From positions 1 to 64,000 of the forward strand of contig JABHZW010000037.1 of NCBI GenBank assembly GCA_018656005.1: a stretch of 64,000 bases of DNA. The letters run 5' to 3'. Source of the DNA: Candidatus Pseudelusimicrobium marinum (lineage in GTDB: Bacteria > Elusimicrobiota > Elusimicrobia > Elusimicrobiales > Elusimicrobiaceae). Below the pieces are notes generated by a model, which was given only the letters and a program-made list of their open reading frames with translations, was not told where the DNA came from and did no database searches. The translations under genes were made by a program, and so were the position numbers. Shown here piece after piece: positions 37,699 to 45,828 of the stretch (position 1 is the first letter of the stretch; each line of letters begins with the position of its first letter).

Positions 37699-38679
37699 AT
37701 GTTAGAAAATCAAACAAAAAATAAACTTGATGAACCTGTATACCTTTTTACAGGTGAAGATTTATTTACAAAAAACGAAACGATAGAAAAAATAACAAAA
37801 CAGCTAAATGCAGACGAATTTAACTATTCCAAACATAGTTGCGAGAGTATTAATTTTAACGAGGTTTTAAACCTTGCTAATACCCCGCCAACATTTTCAG
37901 ATTTTAGAATTATAGTTTTAAAAAGAATAGATAAACTTAAAGACAAACAAAGAAAAGCATTGCTTGAATATGTGCAAGATCCTATCTCTACAACCTGTTT
38001 AATTTTAACTTGCGACGATAAAAAGCAAGCAAAGAAATTAACCAGTTTTAAAAAATTCGCAAGCTTTAAAGATTTCCCCCTCTTAAAACCAGCAGAACTT
38101 ACTAGCTGGATATCTGGTATGTTTCAAAAAAGTGGTATTAAAGCAGGCTTTGGACAATGCAAAATGTTAGCAGAATTTGTAGGTAGCGATTTGCAAGCAC
38201 TTGCTAGCGAGATAGAAAAATTATCGCTTTTTATCCACGACAGAGAAAATAAAACCGTAACACAAGAAGACATTTTAGAATGTGTTGGTTTTACTAAAGA
38301 GGAAAATCCGTTTCGCTTAAATAATTCCATTTTATATTGCAAAAAAACAGACGCACTTGAAGCGATAGATAATTTAATAAATGGTGGCGAAACTCCGTTT
38401 GCAATATTATCGCAAACATATAATGCACTTAAAACACTTTTTAAAATTCGGCTTATGAAAGATTCTGGCTTCTATAATGAACAAGAAATTTTTAATGCAT
38501 CGGGGCTTCGGTTTGATAATCAAAAAAGTATAATTCGTGGTTCTGTACCATCTGCAACGGCACTTGGCAAAGCATTTAAAAAGATTATTGAAGTAGAAAA
38601 AACCTTAAAAAGTTCCAGTGTTGAAAAACCAGCTATAATGTTAAAAAGTATTATTCTTATCGGACTTTCTAAAAAGTAA
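37699..38679 (+). CDS. holA: DNA polymerase III subunit delta
   Basis: Clamp-loader subunit that opens the beta clamp. 326 aa: YLFTGEDLFTKNE at the N terminus, FSDFRIIVLKRIDKLKDKQR, a degenerate AAA+ lid, GSDLQALASEIEKLSLF and the collar domain with NNSILYCKKTDALEAIDNLINGGETPFAILS. Located 14 bases after lptE. Confidence 0.9.
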   Translation: MLENQTKNKLDEPVYLFTGEDLFTKNETIEKITKQLNADEFNYSKHSCESINFNEVLNLANTPPTFSDFRIIVLKRIDKLKDKQRKALLEYVQDPISTTCLILTCDDKKQAKKLTSFKKFASFKDFPLLKPAELTSWISGMFQKSGIKAGFGQCKMLAEFVGSDLQALASEIEKLSLFIHDRENKTVTQEDILECVGFTKEENPFRLNNSILYCKKTDALEAIDNLINGGETPFAILSQTYNALKTLFKIRLMKDSGFYNEQEIFNASGLRFDNQKSIIRGSVPSATALGKAFKKIIEVEKTLKSSSVEKPAIMLKSIILIGLSKK

Positions 38680-38689
38680 AACTCCTTAT

Positions 38690-38834
38690 GCTCCCTCTAC
38701 CCTTGGGAGAGGGTTGGGGTGAGGGCTATGCTTCTTTGTTTTCTTTTATCTTTATAAGCTATGAAACATAGCCCTCACCTCGCTAATTTTTTCAAAATTA
38801 GTCGTCCTCTCCCAAAGGGAGAGGAGCAGTCAAA
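38690..38834. repeat. Large inverted repeat of CTCCC/GGGAG type between holA and rnpB
   Basis: CTCCCTCTACCCTTGGGAGAG and GGGGTGAGGGCTATG on the left are mirrored by CATAGCCCTCACC and CCTCTCCCAAAGGGAGAGGAG on the right, with an extra short palindrome (CTAATTTTTTCAAAATTAG) inserted in the right arm. Probably also stops holA transcription. No gene here. Confidence 0.75.
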
Positions 38835-38842
38835 ATAAATGG

Positions 38843-38848
38843 TATAAT
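38843..38848 (+). promoter_or_regulatory. rnpB -10 box
   Basis: GGTATAAT, an exact TATAAT, about 15-20 bases before the RNase P RNA. The -35 is unclear. Confidence 0.55.
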
Positions 38849-38861
38849 ATAAGAGTATGGT

Positions 38862-39178
38862 TTAAAGAGTTGCGGTTTCGCAAGAAACTGAGGAACCTCC
38901 GGACTCCATAGAGTAAAACGCTTGTTGAAAGGCAAGAATATTGGGGCTATATCCCCAGTAATGGAAAGTGCAGCAGAAAATAACCGCCGTTTACGGTAAG
39001 GGTGAAAAGGTAGGGTAAGAGCCTATCGTGCAATTAGTGATAATTGTAGCAATGCAAACCCCGTTTGGAGCAAGATCAAGATTGCGCATAGGCTACTCGT
39101 CTTCGTCGCAAAGGTAGATTGCTAAGATAAATAACTCTTCACGACAGAATCTGGGGTATCGAGCCGTACACTATTTAA
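38862..39178 (+). ncRNA. rnpB: RNase P RNA, class A
   Basis: Catalytic RNA for 5' tRNA maturation. Conserved blocks appear in order: GAGGAACCTCCGGACTCC (CR-I, 38890-38907), CAGAAAATAACCGCC, GGTAAGGGTGAAAAGGT, GGTAAGAGCC, GCAAACCCCGTTTGGAGCAAG, AGATAAATAACT, ACGACAGAATCTGGGGTATCG (CR-V). A short P3 with GCAA loop precedes CR-I. P4 differs from the near-universal sequence by paired changes: 38895-38902 still pairs with 39151-39157 around a bulged U. Ends are approximate, based on P1 (TTTAAA...) and the following terminator. Confidence 0.95.
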
Positions 39179-39213
39179 AAAAACATTTGCATTAATGCAA
39201 ATGTTTTTTTTAT
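39176..39213 (+). terminator. Terminator of rnpB
   Basis: Perfect palindrome of AAAAAAACATTTGC and its complement around TTAA, ending in a T run. Confidence 0.85.
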
Positions 39214-39372
39214 TTTATATTCCCTCTCACCCACGAGGGAGAGGGCTAGGGAGAGGGGGCTATTTTTATAAAAATACAACTTAATTTTATAATTAAAGGT
39301 AATATTCACCCCCACCTTAATCCTCCCCCAGAGGCTGGGTCCCCGACCCCTCATGTAGGGGGAGGAAATAAA
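39214..39372. repeat. Second CTCCC/GGGAG repeat region, between rnpB and the prepilin gene
   Basis: CCCTCTCACCCACGAGGGAGAGGG and, further on, ATCCTCCCCCAGAGG with CATGTAGGGGGAGGA. It resembles the block at 38690, so rnpB is bracketed by this repeat type. No gene is visible between 39214 and 39380. Confidence 0.65.
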
Positions 39373-39380
39373 AAACATAA

Positions 39381-39412
39381 AAAAACGCTGACATTTTTGC
39401 CAGCGTTTTTTT
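39381..39412. terminator. Bidirectional terminator downstream of the prepilin gene
   Basis: Ten-base arms AAAAACGCTG / CAGCGTTTTT (39381-39390 with 39401-39410), T runs on both strands. Confidence 0.75.
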
Positions 39413-39440
39413 ATTTTTCACAATTAATCTTTAAATTTGT

Positions 39441-40040
39441 TTAATCCCATATACAAGTAACATTGGTTCCACTGCATGTTGCACCCATGCTTTTCCCTAA
39501 CTTTTCGCATCTTTCTTCGTTAGGATCTCCGTTTCCGCCTACCTCATAACAAAAGAGCCTAAAAGTGGTAGTAGCACTAGTATTGTCAATGTAAATTTGC
39601 GTATGAATATCAAGTCTTCCAAGATATAAATCATCTGCTACGGGGTAAAAGGTAATGTAATTACTTCCTATATTTCCACTAACATTTAAACGAGGATACA
39701 TACGATAATCGTTGCCTGATACTGTCATTCTACAACCACCAGTAGTACAATCGTTTCCCTGATAATCCTTTAAACTTATATCTAATAAATTTAAGGCAGT
39801 ATTTACATCAGAATCATCAAAAAGGCTTCTTCTATCCAAAGCATCATTAACATTTTTACCAATTGCCATTAACCCACTAAGATGTGCCTTATCTCTTGTT
39901 GCCATATATTTTGGAAGAGCAATGCTTGCGAGTACTGCAATAATCAATACCACAACCAAAAGTTCTATTAATGTGAACCCGAGATTGCCACGGCACTTTG
40001 TGCCTCGCAATGACAAATTTTTAAATGCTTTTTTATTCAT
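39441..40040 (-). CDS. Type IV prepilin / pseudopilin with palindrome-extended leader
   Basis: 199 aa. Prepilin peptidase site G21-F22 (GFTLIELLVVVLIIAVLAS), Glu5 of the mature protein present, then a ~20-residue hydrophobic helix and a globular domain with Cys pairs (DCTTGGC, CYEV...RCEKL, TCSGTNVTC). Such PilE-like proteins are numerous in Elusimicrobia. The leader is 21 residues instead of the usual 5-10: residues about 8-19 (NLSLRGTKCRGN) are encoded by a palindromic repeat (39983-40014). No other pilus gene is nearby. Confidence 0.88.
   Translation of the reverse strand: MNKKAFKNLSLRGTKCRGNLGFTLIELLVVVLIIAVLASIALPKYMATRDKAHLSGLMAIGKNVNDALDRRSLFDDSDVNTALNLLDISLKDYQGNDCTTGGCRMTVSGNDYRMYPRLNVSGNIGSNYITFYPVADDLYLGRLDIHTQIYIDNTSATTTFRLFCYEVGGNGDPNEERCEKLGKSMGATCSGTNVTCIWD
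39983..40014. repeat. Palindromic repeat inserted in the prepilin coding sequence
   Basis: 32 bases, GATTGCCACGGCAC-TTT-GTGCCTCGCAATGAC; GGCAC/GTGCC and ATTGC/GCAAT pair. It is in frame and adds about 11 residues. Related units lie at 25344, 53099 and 60285. Confidence 0.8.
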
Positions 40041-40054
40041 GTTTTTATTATACT

Positions 40055-40987
40055 TTATTTTTTTGTTGGCAAATTAAACCAAAATGTAGTTCCCCGTCCC
40101 AACCCTGCACTCTCAAAACCAATGTCGCCTTTATGTGCTTTAACAATATCTGACGCTATGCATAAACCCAAACCCCAACCTTGTTTTTTGCTCTTTCTAT
40201 GGGCTTGCTCGGACTGATGGAATTTTTGGAAAATTCTATCTTTATCCTCGTATCCTATCCCCGGCCCAGTGTCTGAAACAAAAGTTTTAACAAAGTCGCC
40301 TTCCACCTGATATTTTATTTCCACCTTACCACCGCTTGGTGTAAATTTAACAGCATTTGAAATTATATTATTTAAAATTTGCAATACTCTTAACCTATCA
40401 CCAAGCGCTGAAATTGTTGTAGGATAATTTTGTAATAAAAATTGAATACCCTTTTTTTCTGCATCTATTTTATTCAATACATAAACTTCTGCCACAAGTT
40501 CGTTATAATTAAAAGGTTGAGTGTCCATTTTTAACGAACCAGATTCCATCATAGAAATATCCACCAAATCCGACATTAAATTGTTCATATTTTCGCTAGC
40601 TTTTAATATGCTTGTTAACATTTGCTGACTTTCGTTTTTATTTTCGTCATCATCCATTAGTACAGATGTAAAACCTTGTATGCTTGTTAAGGGTTGTTTT
40701 AAATCGTGTGCCACAATAGACATAAATTTACTTTTTATCTCGTTAAGTCTATTAAGTTCTTGATTAGAAAGTTCCAGCTTATTAATGATGCCTTGCAAAA
40801 TATCTAAACGGGAATGTAATTGCTTTTTTAAATCTGTAGCTTGTTTGGTGAAATTATGTTCGGCTTTCATTATCACACGACTAACTTTTTTGTTTAAATA
40901 TCTTCTTGTTAAATATATAGACAACACAGCAGTTATAACTATTGCCGAACATATCAATATTATGTGATTAGGATTTGTTAACATCAT
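40055..40987 (-). CDS. Membrane sensor histidine kinase (orphan)
   Basis: 310 aa. One transmembrane span (residues 9-27), a short coiled linker, HisKA domain with the phospho-acceptor His94 in SIVAHDLKQPLTS, then HATPase: N box NIISNAVKFTPSGG, G1 DTGPGIG, F/G2 GWGLGLCIA. There is almost no periplasmic sensor domain, so it probably senses through the membrane or cytoplasmic partners. No response regulator is adjacent. It lies 6 bases after tsaC and 14 before the prepilin gene; regulation of pili is only a guess. Confidence 0.9.
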   Translation of the reverse strand: MMLTNPNHIILICSAIVITAVLSIYLTRRYLNKKVSRVIMKAEHNFTKQATDLKKQLHSRLDILQGIINKLELSNQELNRLNEIKSKFMSIVAHDLKQPLTSIQGFTSVLMDDDENKNESQQMLTSILKASENMNNLMSDLVDISMMESGSLKMDTQPFNYNELVAEVYVLNKIDAEKKGIQFLLQNYPTTISALGDRLRVLQILNNIISNAVKFTPSGGKVEIKYQVEGDFVKTFVSDTGPGIGYEDKDRIFQKFHQSEQAHRKSKKQGWGLGLCIASDIVKAHKGDIGFESAGLGRGTTFWFNLPTKK

Positions 40988-40993
40988 TACCTT

Positions 40994-41617
40994 TTAGTTA
41001 AATAAATTTTCTATATCTTCTTTTGAAATACTGCCTTGCCGTAAAATATCTACACTACCAGAACTAATATCTACAATAGTGGAATGTGTATTATCTTGCA
41101 AATTTGCAGATGTAAGCAAAATATAATCTACCTTACCATCAAACGAAGATATTATTTCCGAACTATTACTGCTTGTTGCCTGTCCATGCAAATTTGCACT
41201 TGTTGCAGATAATGGGATACCCATACTTTTTACAAGTGAAACTAAAAATTCACTGCCAGGTATTCTTAAAGCTATTTTACTAAACTTAAAACCTAGTTGC
41301 ACAGCAGTTTCCGACGGAACAGCAAGTATTGTTAACGAACCTGGCCAAAATTTTTGGGCAAGTTTTACAAAAGTTTCGTCCACTTTGGCATATTTTCTTG
41401 CTTCTTCTAAACTTGATACTAAAAGTGGAAGAGGCATATCTTGAGGACGATTTTTTGCTTGAAATATTCTAGCTTCTGCACTAAAATCAAATCCGTTGCT
41501 ACCTATACCATAAATTGTGTCTGTTGGGAAGACGGCTATTTTGCCATCTGTTAAATCTTGTGCTATTTGCGAAAGTTCTTGGGGTTGCAAATTTTCTATA
41601 TTAAGTATTTTTGTCAT
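40994..41617 (-). CDS. tsaC: L-threonylcarbamoyladenylate synthase (Sua5/YrdC)
   Basis: Makes threonylcarbamoyl-AMP for t6A37 of ANN-decoding tRNAs. 207 aa single YrdC domain: FPTDTIYGIGSNGF, KNRPQDMPLPLLVSS (substrate site), RIPGSEF and PLSATSANLHGQ. It overlaps the rsmI end by 17 bases. tsaB and tsaE are at 47.4-48.6 kb; tsaD is not in the window. Confidence 0.93.
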   Translation of the reverse strand: MTKILNIENLQPQELSQIAQDLTDGKIAVFPTDTIYGIGSNGFDFSAEARIFQAKNRPQDMPLPLLVSSLEEARKYAKVDETFVKLAQKFWPGSLTILAVPSETAVQLGFKFSKIALRIPGSEFLVSLVKSMGIPLSATSANLHGQATSSNSSEIISSFDGKVDYILLTSANLQDNTHSTIVDISSGSVDILRQGSISKEDIENLFN

Positions 41618-42311
41618 ATTTATTTACTTTTACTCTTTTTTCCTTTTCTGGGGCTTCAATTATCAAAACAAACTCGCCAAGTATTTTTTTTCTTGCTTGA
41701 AAGTTTTTTAAAACTTCTTCCGCATTACCTCTAACGGTTTCTTCGTATGCTTTTGTTATTTCTCTTGATACAGATATATTGGCATCAGTGCCAAAAATTT
41801 CTGTAACCATTTCTAAAAGCTTCAAAATTCTGTGTGGCGATTCGTAAATCACCACCGTCTTACAGAAATTTTTGGCACTTTCTAACAGCGTCTTAATTTT
41901 GCCACTTTTTCTTGGCAAAAAGCCAAGAAAAATAAAACTTCCTGCTGGCATTCCACTTAAAGCAAGTCCAGCTGTTACAGCTGATGCTCCGGGAATAACT
42001 TGCACCTTAATCCCTTCCTCTCTAGCACCTGCTACTATCTTATATCCGGGGTCTGAGACACATGGTGTTCCATTATCTGAAACTAGGGCACAAGGTACAC
42101 CTTTTTTTAAAAAATTTATACAATTTTTTATAGAATTATCGTCCTGCTCATTATATCTTACTAACTTAGCATTAGAACCTACATGCAAAGCTAAAACTTT
42201 TGTTATTCTGGTATCTTCACAAAAAATAATATCGCAAGTTTTTAGCACTTCTATTGCACGAAGTGTGATGTCTTGCAAGTTGCCTATTGGTGTTGAAACT
42301 ACATAAAGCAT
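41601..42311 (-). CDS. rsmI: 16S rRNA C1402 2'-O-methyltransferase
   Basis: 236 aa SAM-dependent methyltransferase acting on the 30S decoding centre. Signature MLYVVSTPIGNLQDITLRA, EDTR, SDNGTPCVSDPGY and PGASAVTAGLALSG. The open frame extends far upstream, but I use the ATG at 42311, which starts the family alignment and has AAGGAG 7 bases before it. Divergent from the YfcC-like transporter. Confidence 0.95.
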   Translation of the reverse strand: MLYVVSTPIGNLQDITLRAIEVLKTCDIIFCEDTRITKVLALHVGSNAKLVRYNEQDDNSIKNCINFLKKGVPCALVSDNGTPCVSDPGYKIVAGAREEGIKVQVIPGASAVTAGLALSGMPAGSFIFLGFLPRKSGKIKTLLESAKNFCKTVVIYESPHRILKLLEMVTEIFGTDANISVSREITKAYEETVRGNAEEVLKNFQARKKILGEFVLIIEAPEKEKRVKVNKYDKNT

Positions 42312-42333
42312 ACAATTCTCCTTCTTAATTTTA

Positions 42334-42339
42334 TATAAT
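42334..42339 (+). promoter_or_regulatory. -10 box of the YfcC-like transporter gene
   Basis: TATAAT followed by AAGAGGGAT, a Shine-Dalgarno site, so this unit has a normal leader. Confidence 0.5.
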
Positions 42340-42360
42340 ATTAATAAGAGGGATACAAAT

Positions 42361-43794
42361 ATGTCTCTCTCTTTTTTTTGTAAACAGAGGATAGTAAATA
42401 AAATGATCAAAATGGAAAAGTTCAAACTAGATGCATTCTTCTTAATAACAATGCTTATTCTAGTAACAGCCGTACTAACTTGGGTATTACCAGGTGGCAC
42501 CTACGATAGAGTAGAGCAAGACGGCAGACAGGTGGTAGTAGAGGGTACTTACCAAACTGTAGATAGCGACCCGCAGGGTGTATTTGATGTTCTTAAATCT
42601 CCTATAAAGGGTTTTGAACAAACAGCAGAAATAATATTTTTCATACTTATAATAGGTGGTTTCTTTTCTGTATTAGAAAAGACAGGCACTATCGGTATCA
42701 TAATAAAGAACATGGCATTGTTCTTTAACTCACACGAAACCATTAAGATGTTCTACATACCAGTACTTATGACACTAATTTCTCTGGGAGGTGCAATACT
42801 CGGACTTGGCGAAGAACTTATAGTATTAACCCCCCTTATAATATCCATATCCCTAGTACTTGGCTATGATACCATTGTAGGTATATCCATATCTCTTGTT
42901 GCAGCAGCAACAGGTTATAGTGCTGGTTTTTTAAACCCATTCAATGTTGGTATAGCACAAGGTGTGGCGGAAATTCCACTTTATTCTGGTATCGGTTATA
43001 GACTTATAGTTTGGATTGTTTTCACAGGTATAGCAATATTTTTTACTATGAGATATGCTATGAAAATTCAAAAAAACCCAGAACTTAGCTTAACAGCTAA
43101 AATGGATAAAGAAAAACGAAAAGAAATCAAAATTTTAGAAAAAACCGATAAAGTCACCCTTGCACATAAACTTATTATGTTTGCTTTTGGTGGTGCATTA
43201 ATTTTGCTCGTTTGGGGTATTGTGAAACAAGGTTGGTACATTCAAGAAATAGCAGCATTATTTTTAGGGCTTTCTTTTTTAACAGCTGTAATTTACAGAA
43301 TGAACCCAGCAGAAACTTCAAGCGCTTTTGCCAGAGGTGCTGCAAGTTTAGTAAAAATATCTATATTCATCGCATTTGCTCGTGCAATTGTTATAGTAGC
43401 AGGCGATGGTAAAATTTTAGACCCCATTTTACATGGCTTAGTTTATGTATTCTCTAAATTCCACCCGATAGTATCTTCACAATTTATGTTTATAGCACAC
43501 AGTATAATTTCATTCTTTGTGGTATCAAGCTCTGGGCAGGCAGTTTTGACAATCCCTATTTTAGCACCATTATCAGATTTAATTGGACTTTCAAGACAAA
43601 TAACCGTTCTTGCTTTCCAACTTGGACAAGGTATCATACATATATTCATACCAACAAGTCCTATCGTTTTAGCGATACTTGGTATCGGACGAGTTTCTCT
43701 GTCAGACTGGTTTAGCTGGTGTTGGAAACTGGTTCTTATTTTAACCATAACCGCTATGCTTTTACTTATACCACCATATTTTATGGGGTGGTAA
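42361..43794 (+). CDS. YfcC/DcuC-like anaerobic carrier, 12-TM
   Basis: Polytopic inner-membrane protein of the C4-dicarboxylate anaerobic carrier-like family, whose members include basic amino acid exchangers and uncharacterised YfcC. Family features: VLPGGTYDR near the N terminus, GGAILGLGEELIVLTPLI, and the paired TGYSAGFLNPFNVGIAQ and SSSGQAVLTIPILAPLSDLIG, repeated halves with conserved Asn/Ser/Gly. The ATG at 42361 has GAGGG at good spacing; the ATG at 42412 (MEKFKLDAFF) would better match family length. Substrate not predictable. Confidence 0.8.
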   Translation: MSLSFFCKQRIVNKMIKMEKFKLDAFFLITMLILVTAVLTWVLPGGTYDRVEQDGRQVVVEGTYQTVDSDPQGVFDVLKSPIKGFEQTAEIIFFILIIGGFFSVLEKTGTIGIIIKNMALFFNSHETIKMFYIPVLMTLISLGGAILGLGEELIVLTPLIISISLVLGYDTIVGISISLVAAATGYSAGFLNPFNVGIAQGVAEIPLYSGIGYRLIVWIVFTGIAIFFTMRYAMKIQKNPELSLTAKMDKEKRKEIKILEKTDKVTLAHKLIMFAFGGALILLVWGIVKQGWYIQEIAALFLGLSFLTAVIYRMNPAETSSAFARGAASLVKISIFIAFARAIVIVAGDGKILDPILHGLVYVFSKFHPIVSSQFMFIAHSIISFFVVSSSGQAVLTIPILAPLSDLIGLSRQITVLAFQLGQGIIHIFIPTSPIVLAILGIGRVSLSDWFSWCWKLVLILTITAMLLLIPPYFMGW

Positions 43795-43811
43795 TTTTGT
43801 AGAATAGGGAT

Positions 43812-45221
43812 ATGAAGTTCCAAAGCAGTATAAATACTTTACAAACACTATCCAGCTTAGACTGGATAGTGTTTTCTTTAATACTAATATTTGTATTCCT
43901 AGCTGTGTATCTTGGTAATAAGTTTAGGAATCGCAAAATTAACCCTATTTTAGACTATATCGTTATGGGTAGAACCTTAACCCTTCCTATGTTTATCGCC
44001 ACATTATCTTCTTCTTTTTACGGCGGAATTTTTGGCGTGAACGAAATAACTTTTAATTATGGTATTTTTGGTTTTATCACTCAAGGTGTATTTTGGTATA
44101 TTGCTTATGCAGTGTTTGCGATTTTTATTGTAAAAAAAATATCTGCCTACAAAACTATTACTTTGCCGGAACTTACTACTGGACTTTTTGGAAATAAAGC
44201 CGGTAAAATAACCGCTCTATTTAGTTTTATGTATGTTATGCCTATAAGTTATGTGCTTAGTTTAGGTATTTTTATTAATTTGATATTTGGTATCGGGCTT
44301 GTATATTCTATGCTTGCAGGTGTTGTTGTAGTTTGTCTATATTCTGCAGGTACTGGGTTTAGAGCGGTTGTGTTTTCCGATTTAGTACAAGCAAGTGTGA
44401 TGTTTTCGTCCATAATAATAGCAGCGATATTTTGTATAAAAACTTTTAATGGTTTTGATATTTTATTTACAAACCTACCCAAAACCCATTTCGACCCTAC
44501 CGGTGGAAACACCATATTACACACTTTAACTTGGGGCTTTATAGCAATGGTTGTTTTGATAGACCCTAGCTTCTATCAACGCTGTTTTGCCACCAAAGAT
44601 GCCAAAACAGCAAGACGAGGTGTTTTTATTTCCATAGCTTTATGGATAGTTTTTGATATTTGTGCCAATCTAGGTGCTTTATATGCAAGAGCAGTTATCC
44701 CCGATGCTAATGCATCAACAGCATTTTTCACACTTGCTTTACAAATTTTACCAGTTGGTTTGAAAGGCTTTTTTATAGCGGGTATTTTGGCAACCATATT
44801 TTCTACGCTGGACTCGTTTTTATTTATATCCTCCAACACTTTAATTTACGATATGATACGGGTTCGCAGTAAAAATTTTGTGAAGATAAGTTTCTTTTCA
44901 ATGTTTGCAATTGGGCTTTTATGTGTAGGTTTAACGGTTTTATTTAACCACAGCTTTAAAGCTATTTGGATGACAATGGGCTCTTATTATTCCGCCTGTA
45001 TTTTAATACCTGTACTACTTGTATATATAAAACCTAATTTTATTGGGGATAGAATTTTTACTGCAAGCGCATTATCCGCAGCCTTCATTATGACTCTTTG
45101 GAACTTTACTAAAGTTAACCTACTTATCCCCGGGCTAGACTCGTTTTATGTAGGGCTTGCTACAAGTATATTGGTTATAGGAATTTCAAAAGTGGTATTA
45201 TTTAAAAATGAAACAATCTAA
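43812..45221 (+). CDS. Sodium:solute symporter family transporter
   Basis: 469 aa, about 13 helices, SSS/LeuT fold. Recognisable are the N-terminal DYIVMGRTLTLPMFIATLSSSFYGG (unwound TM1 region), the TGFRAVVFSDLVQ loop, DPSFYQRCFATKDAKTARRG, and FIAGILATIFSTLDSFLFISSNTLIYD, where TM8-type Ser/Asp residues bind sodium. Substrate unknown. It overlaps thiN by 14 bases, which would fit a thiamine or precursor transporter, but SSS members are very diverse. Confidence 0.82.
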   Translation: MKFQSSINTLQTLSSLDWIVFSLILIFVFLAVYLGNKFRNRKINPILDYIVMGRTLTLPMFIATLSSSFYGGIFGVNEITFNYGIFGFITQGVFWYIAYAVFAIFIVKKISAYKTITLPELTTGLFGNKAGKITALFSFMYVMPISYVLSLGIFINLIFGIGLVYSMLAGVVVVCLYSAGTGFRAVVFSDLVQASVMFSSIIIAAIFCIKTFNGFDILFTNLPKTHFDPTGGNTILHTLTWGFIAMVVLIDPSFYQRCFATKDAKTARRGVFISIALWIVFDICANLGALYARAVIPDANASTAFFTLALQILPVGLKGFFIAGILATIFSTLDSFLFISSNTLIYDMIRVRSKNFVKISFFSMFAIGLLCVGLTVLFNHSFKAIWMTMGSYYSACILIPVLLVYIKPNFIGDRIFTASALSAAFIMTLWNFTKVNLLIPGLDSFYVGLATSILVIGISKVVLFKNETI

Positions 45222-45828
45222 TGCATTAATAGTTGCTAATGGCACAAAACTTGCAACAAAAAAATTAGAAACTTTGGCAAAACAAGCAGATTTTATAATT
45301 GCAGCAGACGGCGGTGCGAACATTTTAGCTAAAACAAAAATAGTGCCAGATATTGTGCTGGGCGATTTAGATTCTATAACAAAAACAACCCGCAAAAAAT
45401 TTGCAAATAAACTTCTTCACATAAAAAAACAAGATAATACAGACCTTGAAAAAGCATTAGACTATGCTGTAAAAAAAGGGTACAAAAATATTTTCATAGC
45501 TTGTGCTAGCGGGGATAGACCAGACTTTAATTTCTGCAATTATCTAATGTCCCTATGCTACATTAACACCGTTAATATAATTTTTGAAGAAAAAGATTGG
45601 CGAGTGTTTCCTATTTCTAAAAGCGGAATTTTTACTTGTAAAAAAGGTGCTATTGTTAGCATTGCAGCACTTGGCACACCAATAATTTCGCTTGAAGGTT
45701 TAAAATATAAACTTACTAACCATAAAATGCGAAATTGCGAAATTGGTATTAGCAATTTCGCAATAAAAAACGAGTTCTCAATTACCTTTACTGGTGGCAA
45801 ACTACTTGTTTTTGTAGAAAGCAAGTAA
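45208..45828 (+). CDS. thiN: Thiamine pyrophosphokinase
   Basis: 206 aa, converts thiamine and ATP to thiamine diphosphate, the cofactor of Dxs among others. Motifs: AADGGANIL, PDIVLGDLDSI, KKQDNTDLEKAL (catalytic Asp/Asn/Asp residues) and the C-terminal beta domain GISNFAIKNEFSITFTGG. Translationally coupled to the upstream symporter. Its 3' end overlaps the convergent TPR gene by 27 bases. Confidence 0.92.
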   Translation: MKQSNALIVANGTKLATKKLETLAKQADFIIAADGGANILAKTKIVPDIVLGDLDSITKTTRKKFANKLLHIKKQDNTDLEKALDYAVKKGYKNIFIACASGDRPDFNFCNYLMSLCYINTVNIIFEEKDWRVFPISKSGIFTCKKGAIVSIAALGTPIISLEGLKYKLTNHKMRNCEIGISNFAIKNEFSITFTGGKLLVFVESK

